64,000 nt of DNA, taken from Eonycteris spelaea (Eukaryota; Chordata; Mammalia; Chiroptera; Pteropodidae). Positions 12,901 to 41,581 of this stretch are shown piece after piece. The stretch lies in assembly GCA_003508835.1 (NCBI GenBank), contig PUFA01000181.1:1302001-1366000 (forward strand), in the 5' to 3' direction. Made by a program: the position numbers and the translations under genes. The notes beneath the pieces were generated by a model. That model did no database searches and was not told the origin of the DNA. It was given only the letters and a program-made list of their open reading frames with translations. Position 1 is the stretch's first letter. The number at the start of each line of letters is the position of its first letter.

Positions 12901-15900
12901 TATATGAATTCAAGGTATACAATATAATATTACAGGAGATTTTAACTAAAAACAACAATTGTATTCTCAATAACTATTACATCTTATTTTGTTGTCTAAA
13001 ACTATGGTCATTACAAGTCATTGCCTTGGAAAATGATTCTAAATGTAAAAACATTTATTATAAGGCATAATACCATGAAATTTGTCAGAAGCAATATAAA
13101 CTGAGATTTAAATTCTAGCTATATTTTCGGGTATGAGAAAACTAGAGGCATATCAACCAAGGAGCATCAACTGGGCATTTAGAAAAACAATAAGATTAAT
13201 TCAAGAAAGAACAAAGATGTGCAGAGGCCAAAGAACATCGTAGTGCTTTACTTCAGTGCTTTCTACTCGTCATTTTTCAAGATCTAAGTAAAATATGTAC
13301 TTATAAATAGCTTAATTGGCAAGTACTCGTCAATTTTAAGTGGAAGAAAACCAAATCTGTAAGACTTGGTCTAAGCATGTACTGTGTGTTTATCTAGAGC
13401 ACCAGTCTGCAAACTTTGTGTAAAAAACCAGATAATAAACACTTTAGGCTTTTTGTATCATACGATCTCTTTTGCAACTACTGTTTTGCCTTTGTAATGC
13501 AGAAGCAGCCCGAGATAATACATAAGCTTATAGACAGGGCTATATTCCAATAAAAATTTATTTGTAAAGACAGGCAACAGACCAAATTTGGCCTATAGGC
13601 TATAGTTTGCCATTGTTGATCTAGAGAATAATTTACACACTGTTATATACTCTGTTCTTGTAAAACTAAACTGCGTTTTTGCCTCATTGAATATAATCTC
13701 ACTTTTGCTTTCCCTCTTAGCACGTTTGGATGTAACCAAGCAGAAGGATCTCAGTGGATTTTATAGGCACCTATTAAATCAAGCAGTTGGTGAGGAGGAA
13801 GTACCTACATGCAGCTTTCGTGAAGCCAGGTAAAATGTGATATATGGAATATTTAGAAGAAAGATACTGCTCATCATCTGTGGTTGTAAGATCATCTTAA
13901 CCCTCTAAAAGATAGAGAATTGTAGCATTGCATATTGTTTTGTTAGCCGCACCTGACCTAACTGAATGAATGGATAGGGATTTACGGTTTCTTAATTTAA
14001 AAACCTCTAGATTTACTTCAAGACCATTTTTCTTCTGCAATAAACCTACACACATGTTTAGGTACTATATAGAAAGAGAGATGGTTCATTTTTATAAGTA
14101 AAACCTAGCCTCCATAAAATGTAAGATTTGCATATCAAGGGCTGGAAATGTATGGTTGTTTAATATTAAAAATAAAATTTTTTATTTCAAGTACTCAGTT
14201 GCTACATTTGGCTAGTGGCTAACCATTATCAGACAGCACAGATAGGGGCATTATCATTTCTATAGATATTTCTATTGGTATTGGTTTGGAAAGTAAGGAT
14301 TGGAGGATTTCAGAATAAAATTATAAGGTACTAAATAGGAATGGTGAAATGATTATGCCATAAGTATATAGCTAAAAGTAGAGGGAGAAGGTGTCCTAAG
14401 TTTGTATTTAAATAAACTTTTTTGGGGAACAGAAACTTTTATATAAGAGGATCTGAGTCTGTTGCTGGGGAAAGGCAGAAGAATGGAATTAAGGATGAAG
14501 AGAAAGAATTCGGCTTATATTTCCCACCTAACGCCCCCGCCCCAACTGCTAGGTTTTGATTAAAATATTGATAAGAATTATGAGTCTAAGAAAATACATT
14601 TGAAAATTGAAGATTTTGAACGGAAAATTGGTATTTCTATTAAAATTTCATCCAGAATAATTGTAAGGCCAGCTATGAAACTTTATAGTGTCTTTTAATA
14701 GTTGCACTTCTCAGAGTCTAATAGAATTCATAATTATTAGTGCGTATGTTAGCCAAGATAGTTCTAGCAGTTTCTAAAGAACCATAGTTGTTGCTCTCTT
14801 AGTGTGATTAATAAGAATGAATGTGTGAATAATATAAATAAATTAACCACGTTTATCAGCTGGGAAAATGTAGATGATGTAAACAATTGTAGTGTTACTG
14901 ATTATAATAGCTGGATGGATTCATATATTTCCATTCTGTTGTGATAGGTGCCAAGGGGTATATTAGGATACTGGTGCCTTTTTAATCACAAGAGTGTTTA
15001 TTTAGTGATATTTAGAATTAGATTTTACTATCATTTTGATGTGGGGGGAAAAATTATCTTTATCTGTTTCCAGGACTTTAAATTTTTTTGGAAAGAAAAA
15101 TAAAACTCCAACAAAGAACCATAGCTTCATGTTGTGAAAATACTAGTAAGATCCAAAATATATCTTACCTTCCCCAAAGTATTCATTGTGTGCTTAGCAA
15201 AAAAGACTGCACATCCCTGCCTGAAGATTCTAGTGGTCCGATACAGAAGGGCTCATTTTCTTTTTCACGTCTACCAATGTTGAAAATTCTGAATGGTTAT
15301 AAAATGCTAGTTTGTTTATATTTACAAGGTAAAATAGACATCAGTACCTTTTTGCATTTGGGTAATCAGAAGGTATATATAATTTTAGTTATATGAAGTA
15401 TTGAGAAAAACTATATGAACACTTAATTTGTTTACTACAATTGATAATGTACCATTCAGTGTTATATTATTTTTTAAAGGTCTGGGATAAAGGAAGAGAA
15501 ATCAAGGGGTTATTCTGATGAAGTAAGTTCAAAGAACAGAATACTACATGAGAAATGTATTCTCCAAACTGTTGTGAAGGTAGAGGAAAACCCAGATGCA
15601 GACAGTGACTTTGATGCTAACAGCAGTGAGAATGATGAAATGGAAGAAAATAAAGTGAACTGCAGAAGGAAAAAGGATGTAGAGACCTCTGAGAACGACT
15701 CCAGGCATCACAGGAATCAAACCAACTCTCGGTCATCTAGTGAAGAAAGAGAGCAGAGTACCAAACGCCACACAAAAAGTTCCAAGTCAAGAGGACATGA
15801 GAAAAAGGAAGACCAGCACCAAGGGAGACAGTCCAGGGACCAGGAGAACTATTGCACTGACCGTGATTACCGAAAAGAAAAGGATTCTCATAGGCACAGA

Positions 15901-16527
15901 GAAGCCAGTCATAGAAATTACCACTGGAAGAGGCATGAACAAGAAGATAAACCGAGGGGAAAAGACCAACTAGAAAGAAATGACAGAGAATGGAAAAGGG
16001 AGAAATATCCCACAAGAGAACAAGAAAGAAATAGACAACGAAACGATCATGACCGACACAGTGAGAAAGGGGGAGAGAAGGAAGAGAAAGGCAAAGAAAA
16101 GGAGGAGCATATGAAGGCAAGGAAAGAAAAATATGAAAACAGTGATAAATACAGAGATAGAGACAAACAAGAAATAAGTGTTCAATCTTCAGAAAGAAAG
16201 CGAGACAGAAAGGAAAGCAGCCCAAATTCTAGGGCAAAGGATAGGTTTCTGGACCAGGAAAGATCCAGTAAAATGAGAAACATGGAAAGGGACAAAGAAA
16301 GGAACCCAGAGAAACCCTCTAGCTCTGAAACATCACTGGGAGCAAAACACAGAATCACAGAGGAATGCCAAGAGATAGGCAAAGAACGAGAGAGACCAGA
16401 CGAGGCCTTGAACAAGTTTGCGAAGCGGAACAATGAAGAAACCGTAATGTCAGCTAGAGACAGGTACTTGGCCAGGCAAATGGCACGGGTTAATACAAAG
16501 ACATATATTGAGAAAGAAGATGATTGA
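6919..16527 (+). CDS. NSRP1: NSRP1, nuclear speckle splicing regulatory protein 1 (3' part, exons 3-7)
   Basis: Five coding exons, joined as 6919-6975, 11160-11288, 12589-12789, 13721-13829 and 15480-16527, match human NSRP1 (CCDC55, about 558 residues) from its third exon to the stop. The exons coding for the first roughly 40 residues lie left of the window. The known family protein sits in nuclear speckles, has an N-terminal coiled-coil (NSRP1_N/DUF2040) that binds SR splicing factors, and has an Arg/Ser/Glu/Lys-rich C-terminal half; it affects alternative splice-site choice. All visible exon edges have AG acceptors and GT donors. Four exons are intact and in matching phase. Exon 5 carries a frame break with in-frame TGA TAA, so the gene as written would make a truncated protein. 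The long open last exon argues that the gene is functional and that the break may be a sequence error. SLC6A4 lies tail-to-tail downstream. Confidence 0.95.
7400..7610 (+). mobile_element. MIR-type SINE
   Basis: MIR core-like order: TTTATATAGTATATTTCCAAGCA, a TTATC stretch, then CACACAGCTAATTACAGAAG. Confidence 0.5.
7770..8000 (+). mobile_element. MIR SINE
   Basis: GTGCCAGACATTATACTA, ATCCCCATTTTGTAGTTGAG, and a C-terminal half ending in an ACTGTTTTACTGCCT-type tail. Clear MIR order. Confidence 0.75.
9050..10000 (-). mobile_element. Old L1 ORF2-derived fragment, antisense
   Basis: Complement of L1 ORF2: TTTGACCCATGGGTTATTTA, CATATGTTGAAATCCCCTAC. It includes a local 48-bp tandem duplication at 9441-9536. 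Confidence 0.7.
10810..11015 (+). mobile_element. MIR SINE
   Basis: AACATTTATTAAACACTCTG, TAGATGAAGAAATCTGAGGC and AGAGCTAGGATTCAAAACCA give the MIR order. Confidence 0.75.
11160..11288 (+). CDS. NSRP1: NSRP1 exon 4
   Basis: A 129-bp exon (43 residues) starting TKLEIQKALAED and ending LLLGKDRK, phase 0 at both ends. The acceptor follows a T-rich tract (TTTTTTAAG) and the donor is GTTTGT. It includes the motif VYEYDSIYDEMQKKKEE typical of the NSRP1_N domain. Confidence 0.95.
11289..12588 (+). other. NSRP1 intron 4
   Basis: 1.3 kb, AT-rich. The right third carries an antisense L1 3'-region fragment at about 12.04-12.46 kb. Nothing else recognised. Confidence 0.65.
12040..12465 (-). mobile_element. 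L1 3' region, antisense (laurasiatherian-type)
   Basis: GTACATTGGTTAGACATCTG near the start, and GTGAAATCATATGGTATTTA with TTTCACTCAGCATAATAACC at the end, match the complement of L1 3' sequence common in bats and horses, as I recall it. Confidence 0.65.
12589..12789 (+). pseudogene. NSRP1: NSRP1 exon 5 with a frame-disrupting lesion
   Basis: The exon is bounded by CCCCCAG and GTGAAA. It begins PKYIHNLLKAVEIRKKEQ and ends, in another frame, with LQERAEEEEREKRAAALE, both matching human NSRP1. It is 201 bp where the family needs 208 (phase 0 in, phase 1 out). The lesion lies between about 12690 and 12732, where the expected codons are replaced by an A-rich tract. In the entering frame a TGA falls at 12697-12699, followed directly by TAA. 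The lesion is inside the coiled-coil region used for dimerisation and SR-protein binding. It may be a real deletion plus A-tract expansion, or an assembly error in a low-complexity tract. Calling it a pseudogene piece refers only to the written sequence. Confidence 0.8.
12790..13720 (+). other. NSRP1 intron 5
   Basis: 0.9 kb containing a reverse-oriented MER20-like element at about 13.40-13.62 kb. The rest is unassigned AT-rich sequence. Confidence 0.65.
13398..13622 (-). mobile_element. MER20-like hAT-Charlie element, reverse
   Basis: Carries the reverse MER20 order, with TTCCAATAAAAATTTATTTG and GGCCTATAGGCTATAGTTTG. Nearly full length. Confidence 0.75.
13721..13829 (+). CDS. NSRP1: NSRP1 exon 6
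   Basis: A 109-bp exon between CCCTCTTAG and GTAAAA. It completes an Ala codon begun in exon 5 and reads RLDVTKQKDLSGFYRHLLNQ onward to CSFREA, ending two bases into an Arg codon. It is open in the frame set by the 3' end of exon 5, which shows the exon-5 change is a local frameshift. Confidence 0.95.
13830..15479 (+). other. NSRP1 intron 6
   Basis: 1.65 kb. A short hAT-type fragment lies at about 14.16-14.25 kb. The 102-codon ORF at 15088-15396 shows no family resemblance. Confidence 0.65.
14160..14250 (+). mobile_element. hAT-type (MER-class) fragment
   Basis: CAAGTACTCAGTTGCTACAT then TTGGCTAGTGGCTAACCAT, the same family end as at 3070-3190. Confidence 0.5.
15480..16527 (+). CDS. NSRP1: NSRP1 last exon (exon 7), RS/RE-rich C-terminal half
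   Basis: Open from the acceptor (TTTTTAAAG then G, completing an Arg codon) to TGA at 16525-16527, about 348 codons. It opens with SGIKEEKSRGYSDEVSSKNR and ends NTKTYIEKEDD. The middle is very rich in Arg, Glu, Lys, Ser and His with many RD, RE and RS pairs, the low-complexity region expected for speckle targeting. The conserved end NNEETVMSARDRYLARQMAR is present. One 3-residue gap relative to human lies near the WKREK motif. There is no Met start here; the exon is entered by splicing. Long ORFs on the opposite strand across this exon are composition shadows. Confidence 0.97.
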
Positions 16528-17300
16528 ATTCCTGGAACATGTGTAAACACATAAAAGAGCATGTTAATAGTGGTTGGGAGGGTATTTTTGAAATATATTT
16601 TCAAAATTTGGTTTTGGTTTAAGTTTAAGTCAAAAGTCCTTTTATCTTGAAAGTTTGAATTAATATATAATATTTACTTTTCAACACCACATTCTTGATT
16701 GTGTTTAGCCAATCTAAAAAGTCTACTAAATCCTGGTATTTGGAGAATATTTGCTACAGTACAACTATTAAAAAATGATTTAAACAACTCCCATAATGTT
16801 GGCTTTGTTCCAGAAACTTTTATAAATATTGTTAAAGATAAAATTATGTACATTTGAACAATAGGAAATATTGTTATACTTTGTTTTTAAATTTGTATTA
16901 AAGTGTAAAATATGGATATACATCTTGTCCTAATAACTTTTTAGCTCAGAGCATACTTGGTTTAACTAAAAATAAAAATAATGGTGTGTTTATACATGTA
17001 ATTCATGCTTATATTTTATTTTAAAAGTAAAGTCACTCACCTGTGCCACAATTTCTCTTGTACTTCATTAGAAATCACTTTAATTCTGAAACCCATGCCA
17101 GTTGGTAAATTGGTTATGTATATAAATCAATTTTAGCTAAGAGCGAAAAGATGGAGACATTTAGCCTAAATGAAATTTAACTGAAGATCCATTTGGCCTA
17201 TTTATGAACGTGTCTTGTTTTATATACCCTAAAAAATATAATACAGCTTATGGCTTCCATTCATACATCAAAATAAAACCAGAAACTCTATTCTAAGTTT
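16528..17300 (+). other. NSRP1: NSRP1 3' UTR
   Basis: AT-rich sequence after the stop codon. Candidate poly(A) signals AATAAA occur at 16971-16976 and 17272-17277. Which one is used cannot be told from sequence alone, so the right edge is approximate. Confidence 0.55.
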
Positions 17301-17942
17301 TTGAAACTTACCATTTGAAATTAAATATTATAAATTTATTCATGGAAAAGAATGAATAATATGGAGAAAATAGTTCTCTAATCTGTCTCCTTCCCTTTAA
17401 GAAAGTGCTATTTATATCTCTCATACTTACTTTATCATAGTTAACCACATTTTAAGATAAACTTTGTTTAATAAGAATATTGACTTTAAGAAAAAAATTA
17501 TAATGATCAAATTTAGCATTCATAAATCATTTTATTATACCTTTAAAACCAGAAAGGAAAAGTAACACAAAGCTAATGCTCTTATCTCCTGACTGATACA
17601 TTAAATATTAATTACATCCTAATACTTTAAAATGGATCATTGATGGTGACAAATACTTAAAAAGCACTGATCCTATGTGCACAGAGTGATATAGTATAAT
17701 GTAACTATGAAAATGCTTGGGTGGGATTATGGAAGACCATGAGCCGGACTAAAAATCTTCAACTCTGATAGAAAATTTGGTTCCTTAGGGTTGTTATAAC
17801 GAGCGCCCTAGATTTGGAAGATTAACCAGATATGCAAGAGGGAGACACTGAAGTCAGGGATCTGATAAGAAGCTGTCGATTTCCCTCTTTTAATAGTTGA
17901 GACTTTCACAAAGCAGTTTGGATACTTTAGCTAGGAAATATT

Positions 17943-18238
17943 ACAGCTAATCCTCGAACAACATGGGTTTGAACTGTGTGGGTACAATTATATGCAGATT
18001 TTTTTCAATGACTATAAATTATTTTAACATTTTCTTTAGCTTTGTTGTAAGAATATAGTATATAATACATATACAAAATATTTGTTAATTGTTATTGGTA
18101 ACACTTTTAGTTAGTCAATAGTAGGCTATTAATTGTTCAATTTGGGGGGAGTCAAAAGTTATACATGAATTTTTAATTGTTTGAGAGATCAGTACCCCTA
18201 ACCTCACCACTGTATTATTCAGGGGTCTACTATATTAC
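17943..18238 (+). mobile_element. Tigger-like (Tc1/mariner) non-autonomous element
   Basis: It begins AGCTAATCCTCGAACAACAT and ends TTATTCAGGGGTCTACTAT, near-complementary ends of the kind CAGTTGACCCTTGAACAAC. The inside includes GTCAAAAGTTATACATGAAT. Roughly 295 bp. Confidence 0.7.
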
Positions 18239-18879
18239 TTTTATAACTAAGTTTGACATAACTCAGGGAGAAGCTGCAAATTAAGGGTTTCTTCTCTCTC
18301 CTTCCCCAGGTATAACAGATGTTTTTGCCTCTCTGGCAGGTACCTACCCCTTTCTGGGAACAGTGCCTTGATCTTCCCTTTGGAGAGTACCCCTTCACTA
18401 CTCAGTTCAGTGATTCAAATAGGGCTGAAGGATTGTCAGCCTGAGCTGTTTAAGAATGGCATTTGTTCTGGGGGGCAATTGCTGCACAAAGTGTCAGAAC
18501 CTGAATGGATTGTGAGAGCTGTGTAGAGGTAGCAACAGCAATGAAATATTGCTGACACTCAAGGCAACTGATCAAATAAAGTATAAAATATTCAGGGTAA
18601 TGGGAGCCAGGTTTCACACTGCATTAGAAGGGGTTATAAATATGAAGAGAGAAAACTAAGATGAACTTTGTAGTTTTGGGTTGGAATTGGAAGTAGTGGT
18701 GTAAACTCAATATATTTTCATGCGAGATAATTATAGATGCAAATGTGTATGTGCTTACACATACATACACACTTTAGTTCTGTCCAGTGAGAGGACTTGG
18801 CATCAGTGACACTACTTGCAAATGAGCAAAACCTACCACCTAGATCTTGGTTTCTAAATATATTTTTCACTAAAAATAA

Positions 18880-19680
18880 TAAATGGCTGTGGTGGAGAAA
18901 GTACATGATGATACTGAGATATCATTCCAGAAAGTTAAGAAAGTTTTTCAAGAATTATGGAACATGTAAAAAAGACAGAAGCTGCTTGAAAGGACTCTCA
19001 TTAACAATATAGGGCAATTTGAACAGCAAAATAATAATGGATTATAATCCACTGACTAAAGTATCTTAAAAATGAATGAATTAAGAATTAGATGAGGAAC
19101 AGGGAATTTGCACAGTCTCAGAGTAATCCCTCCCTAAAAAATACTGTTTAATCACAAAAGAATACAGTGGAAAGCCTGACAAGTGGTTGCAGTTAATATC
19201 ACCAGTATGGGGACAAATCAAATCGTGCTCTACCTGATACGATGCATTGAAAAGCACGTCATTGTCATGATATTTCGGCCAAAATACATATCCTGAATCT
19301 AATCATTAGGAACCAGTCATTAAATCGAGGAACATTCAACAAAATAACCGGCCTGTGGTCTTCATATGTCAAGTTCACACAAGTCAAGGAAAGCATCGGA
19401 AACTTCCAGACTGAAGGAGGCAAAAAAGACATGAAACTAAATGAGAAGTGTGATTCTGGAATGGGTCCTTTTGTTAAAAAAAAAAAAAAAAAAATCATTG
19501 AATGAGGTCAGATTAAATGGCGGTAACGTATCAAAGTTACTTTCCTGATTTTGATAGTTGTATTGTGGTTATGTAGGAGAATGAATGTCCCTATTGTTGG
19601 GAACACATCCCTCATGATTTTCTTTTTTGGATTTAGAATCCGTGTATTTGGGTTTCTATAGATGATGATTTGAAAGACAT
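18880..19680 (+). mobile_element. Old L1 3' UTR fragment
   Basis: ATCCTGAATCTAATCATTAG, AGGAACATTCAACAAAATAA and a terminal TATTGTGGTTATGTAGGAGA match the order of an L1M 3' end. Contains an A19 tract at 19476-19494. Confidence 0.7.
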
Positions 19681-19689
19681 GCAAGTAAC

Positions 19690-19890
19690 CTTTGGCCAAC
19701 AATCAGAAAACCTAGGCATTTTTAGGTGTGTGAACTTGGGCAAATCAATTAACCTCTCTCAGCCTCAGGCCCCTCATCTGCAAAACTAGGACAATAACAT
19801 CTGTCATCCAGAGCTATGATAATCAAATGAGATATATGTGGAAGCATATAAAGTTCTGCACAAATTGCAAAGAATTGTAAGCATTAGCTT
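19690..19890 (-). mobile_element. MIR SINE, reverse
   Basis: Reverse MIR features: GAACTTGGGCAAATCAATTAACC followed by CTCAGCCTCAGGCCCCTCATCTG. Confidence 0.7.
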
Positions 19891-19899
19891 TACAGAAAT

Positions 19900-22800
19900 T
19901 TAATATGTAATTCTAGGTGGTTTCGATACTACATATTTGTAAATGATACGCAGTGATATTTGGGGGAGATGTGTAAATGTTTTGACATGTATAGTTAAGA
20001 TTTTTTTGTTAAGGGCGGGAAGGTTTTTTTATGAGAATATCAAGGTTATTACAGTAATAGTTCACAGTGTGAGGCATTTACTGATGTCTCAATTTAACTT
20101 GGAGCATTTATGATAAAATACTGAAAAACTAATATAGGGTCATTCTTTGCATCTTAAAGAGACTACTCTTATACAAATAAAACAAGTTTAAAAACGAAAT
20201 GTTTCATGTAAAAAATATTGGTAAATTTCATATTACCACCATTTACAGAGGTGAATAGTGGAAGAAATTTTCTGGTTCTTAGCTGTAAGTAATATGGGAG
20301 AAAGTGAAAATGAGGGAAAAGAAATCGCATTTATATAATTTACCATAATCTAGAGTTTGAAGCACCTCATTGATATGTCCAATGCATAAAGCATCCTGAA
20401 AAATTGTAAGTCAAATCATATTTTATATGCCATTGGAGAAATAACTGGAAATTCTTTAAAGTCCCTAATTTTATCTTTTAAAATATATTTTGTCTATATC
20501 AAGTTTTCTTAAGATAGACCTTTAATATTAGAGTTCAAATAATAATCTTTCAAAATAACCTTTTAAAAAAATTTGCAAGTGCTCCTATTTGTTTATAGGA
20601 ATTTAGGTATTTTAATGTAAAGATGGGATAACTCCTTCCCAAATATTAGTAGTTTGGAATGTCAGTGTTTACAAATTGCTAGAAATAAATTTTCTACTAT
20701 ATTTGAAGTCTTCAGGTATAGAATTGAAGGACTGATGTTATCTGTTCTCTTCCCTAAGTGTAAGGTTCTTCTTCAGCAGACATTAAAACTTTTTTCCGAT
20801 AAGGTCCTCCATGAATACACACTGTTTCTAAATTAGAGTTGGCCAGTGAAGAAAATCTATTTTGATAGCTAAAAAAACAAACAAAAACTTACAGTGGTGG
20901 TAGCGCAACAGTTTTGCATGAATTTTGTGATGTATTGGTAAGAGAAATGCCACCTAAAATTCTAATGGAAATGTATTGTCATTTCCCAAAAAAGACTCCT
21001 CTTGAAAAGGTGTTTTGAAATACCTAATGTAGAAACAATATTGAATAGATTCCATCTATATGAAACAAAAGAGAGGCATATCTAAGATCTCATCCTAAAA
21101 TCTTTTCCACTGTGGTAAATACCCACTAAACTGATTGAAAGGGGTATTATTTCATTCTAGTAGAGGAAGTAAAACTTAAGTGTACCTTTCTTTAGAAATT
21201 TCCAGGTCCCAAGAAGAGCAGAGAAATTAGTTTAGTTACCAGGTTTGTTCCTGCCTCTAAAATAGTTATCTAGACTTTAAAATATTGTTCTCTCATTAAA
21301 ATTTAGAGGCAGTTAATGAGGGGAAAGGGTGATAATACAGAAAGTAAAAAAAGAAAAAAAAATTAGAGTTTTGAAACAGCCCTTCATGAAACTAAACACA
21401 ACAAATTTTAATAAATATTGACTTATTTCTGATATTGAAGAAAAAACTCAGACTGTTTTAAGTGGACCAGAAAAGCTTTTTATAGTATAGGAATATTCCC
21501 TGTCTTAACATTTCTGTATTTGGATTTATGAATTTCATTCTCTAACATGCTTCTCAAGCAAGCACATTCTAAGCTCACTTTCCTAATTTAGACCCTTTGT
21601 GTAACTCTCCTTGCATTTTAATAATGTGTGAGCCCAATGATAACTTTAAAATAAACAACTTCTCACATAGCATATGACTATTTTGCTTTTATTATATTAC
21701 TTATGGGGATGGCAGTTTGTGGCGTAGTCTCTCTGAGGAACATACTGCTCTTCTTCACCTCTTCCTGACCAAAAAAAAAAAAAAAGATGGGAAGTTGAAA
21801 AATGCCCTCTGATTACTGCTGTCTTTAATGATATCTTTAGCACCAGGTGTTGATTTATGAGTAAAGAGACATGCTTAGAAAAGAACTAGGCTTGGATTAT
21901 ACCACATTATAGTTTAACATTATCTAAAATATATGTAAAAGTACAGTTGAGCTATTGCATTCCATAGTTTTAAGCTTTGCTTTGACAGTGAACTCCAAAT
22001 CAATTATACAACAGAAAAATTAGGCCAGTCTTTTCTACTTATCAGAAAGAATACAATTCTTCCAGGAGAATAATCTCCCTTTTAAGGAATGGGGTGGGGT
22101 GTGTGAGTTAACTGGAAGTTCATCCTTGCACTTAAATTTTAAGATTAGTGGCACCAAAGTAACAAGCTAAGTAAAAAGAATGGTGAGGGAGTGACTCATC
22201 TGACAATAACTTGCCTTATTTTGAGATTTCATTATTTGATTTTGGAGCTATTCTATTGATTTTTGAGTTTGTCAGGGTCTTTGCATATACATATCCAGAT
22301 GGGGCAGCCAGGGCAATGAATTTAGGTTATACATTATATGCATTCCATACCATAAATGGAATTAGTTGTAAATGGGTGGTAAGTTTTCTAGAAGGGAGAT
22401 GTATTCTTTGGACTTCACTGCATAGCAGTAAAACAACTTGTCTATTGAATGGCCTCCATGTCTTTGTCTTGTGTCTTGCCTATTTCTTGGGTATTTCTTA
22501 CTAATAAAATCATATTAAAAAATTAACTTCAGTACTTAATGTCACAATTCCATTTTTAGTTTATATTTTATGTAAATGCTACATTAGATTCAAAAGTTCT
22601 TTAAAAGATTATTTTAAAGTATGTCTACCTAAAGCCTTCCTTGATAAATAGGGGTAAAGTAAATGCAAACTGTGCAGAACAGATTTTAGATTTTTAAAAA
22701 AAATTATTGAAGTTTGAAAACTTTTCAAAACACCTACATGCTTCCCTTAATACCTGTCTTGTTAACACTGTTTGAAAAGTGCTTTTTAAAAAATGTTATC

Positions 22801-24712
22801 TTTGGAGACTGCGTAAATGTGTGTGGACTGGGGAGAATCCATATCTGAATATCTTTATAAATAAATTCTTAAAATTTGCAAAGTTATTGACCACTGAATA
22901 TGCTGCCTCTTATAAAACCTCTCTCAGCATGCTAGAAAGCAGAGAATGGAAATAAGGTAACAAGAAAATGAAAAAGTAAAGATAATGAAGGTACAGAATA
23001 TTTCTTAATCCCCCTCGTTTTTACCTCTAATACTTCGGGAAACTTCTCAGCAACTATCATCTATAAGGAAAACATTCTGCTAGGAGAAACAAAGAATCAG
23101 AAATAGATGTTGGGAGAATACAGGAAGATGGACAGAGAAGATTGAGAAAAGGAAGCCAACAGAGGAACTATAAATGAATAAAACCAGGCCTCTGCTATAC
23201 GGGTCTTCTTTCTATATAAGGTTGTTAGAATTAAATTTGATTTATATAGAGAAAATAAATGATGTAGGACTAGATGATTGGGTCCTTTTATCATTAACTA
23301 TGTTTTTATTCCCTTTAAGATTTTGATTAGTAAATCTCACTGCAAGGTATAATTTGCTTCTCCACCTATGCATCTGGGAGTCACAAGCCACCGAAGGTCA
23401 AATTTACTTGGTCTGTATTAAGGGTTTTATGTGGAATGAAAGGTTATTTACTGACCCTTTCTCAATTAGCCTCACTTAGTTTCAGTCTTGAAAATTATCT
23501 GACGGGCTCACAATCCTGGTATTCAACCAGGAAGGGTCAAGGAGTTGGCGGGGGCTAGGGTGGGGTGGGCCATTTAAGGCTATCCCAGACTCTCCAATTA
23601 CTTTTGGATTGAGGATGACCTTGATTTAGGTTAGAGTGCCAAGTCTACATATGCTATAGCAAGAACTGGATTTATTCTCTTCATAAAGCAAAATAACCTC
23701 AACAGTCAAACTCAGTCATTTGAAGTATACAGAGCTTGAATCAGCCAACTGAACACCTAAGGTGCATTAGTCAATATCCATCTTCAAAGTAGTTCCTGGC
23801 CAAGCCACGGTGACTAATGAAATAGGCCAGATTTGCCTGTGGAACATTATCCTAAATGTTTAGTAGAAAGAGACAGGGAGATGGCAATGAAGTGCAGCAG
23901 ATGCCAAAGACTGGCCCATAAAGGAAGGTGTGTGAGCTCATGTAGTGTCACTAGAAAAGGAGAAGGAGGCAGACCATGTTGTAATTATACTCTTCAAATA
24001 ATAACACACATACACATTTGAGTAGGTGGAATTTGTTAATGTAAGAAAAATTAGAGGAAATTCATATAGTTTGTAATGGACCCAAAGTATTAGAATAAGG
24101 GAAGGATTCACTGAAACAACAGTATACACAGACACACATGCTCACATGTACACATTATTTTTCAGTTTAGTTTCTTACATCTTTCTCTCCTGATTCCACA
24201 GCAGCACATGGGTTGCAGGGTTCTAGTAAGTCCAGCTATAGAATTCTATGCTACTCAGAAAATACATGGTTAGCAAGACAGCATCCCTGTTTACTCCTAC
24301 GTGGTTTATGCATTCAAGTACAGTGAAACTTTAGAAGCAAACAGACGTCAGATACCAATGATCAGAACAAGGAATGATACAGGAGACTTTCACAGAGATT
24401 GATTCTAAACCCAATCCTAACTAATTATATGGTGGTTTTCATCACCTCCGTCTACACCTCACACATCCAAAATAGTTCAGCTGCATCACAGAGTCTAACA
24501 TGGTAATATGTCCAGGAGATTTCACAGAAAGAAATGGCTGGAGGCCATAAGAGTCTGGGCACCATAGTCTTTTAGAACTGTGTCTCAATGAAGAAGACCC
24601 TTCCATTGTCAGGCTTAGCTGGAAACTCATTTAGAGGAAGAAGGCGTGGCGTGACTTGTCAGAAGTGGAGGAAGAGCTTGTTGGGAAGCTGTTTTCCTCT
24701 CATTGAAGCACT
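19900..24712 (-). other. SLC6A4: SLC6A4 3' UTR region (distal end unresolved)
   Basis: Sequence downstream of the SLC6A4 stop on the - strand. It is strikingly poor in recognisable repeats compared with the flanks, as expected for a long 3' UTR; human SLC6A4 uses alternative poly(A) sites. Several TTTATT (AATAAA on the - strand) occurrences exist, for example near 21686 and 23307, and I cannot choose among them. A 97-codon + strand ORF at 22211-22504 looks like chance. Confidence 0.4.

Positions 24713-41581
<16,869 letters not shown>

Larger units (their letters stand above)
17300..19900. other. Intergenic interval between convergent NSRP1 and SLC6A4
   Basis: The NSRP1 and SLC6A4 stop codons are about 8.2 kb apart. 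This left part holds a Tigger-like element (17.94-18.24 kb), an L1 3' end (18.88-19.68 kb) and a MIR (19.69-19.89 kb). No gene seen. Confidence 0.6.

Noticed and set aside
15737..16604. Long - strand ORFs (162 and 140 codons) over NSRP1 exon 7
   Set aside because: They are antisense shadows of the purine-rich RS/RE-coding exon.
22211..22504. 97-codon ORF past the SLC6A4 stop
   Set aside because: Hydrophobic by AT composition only; it matches no family I know and is opposite to the 3' UTR.
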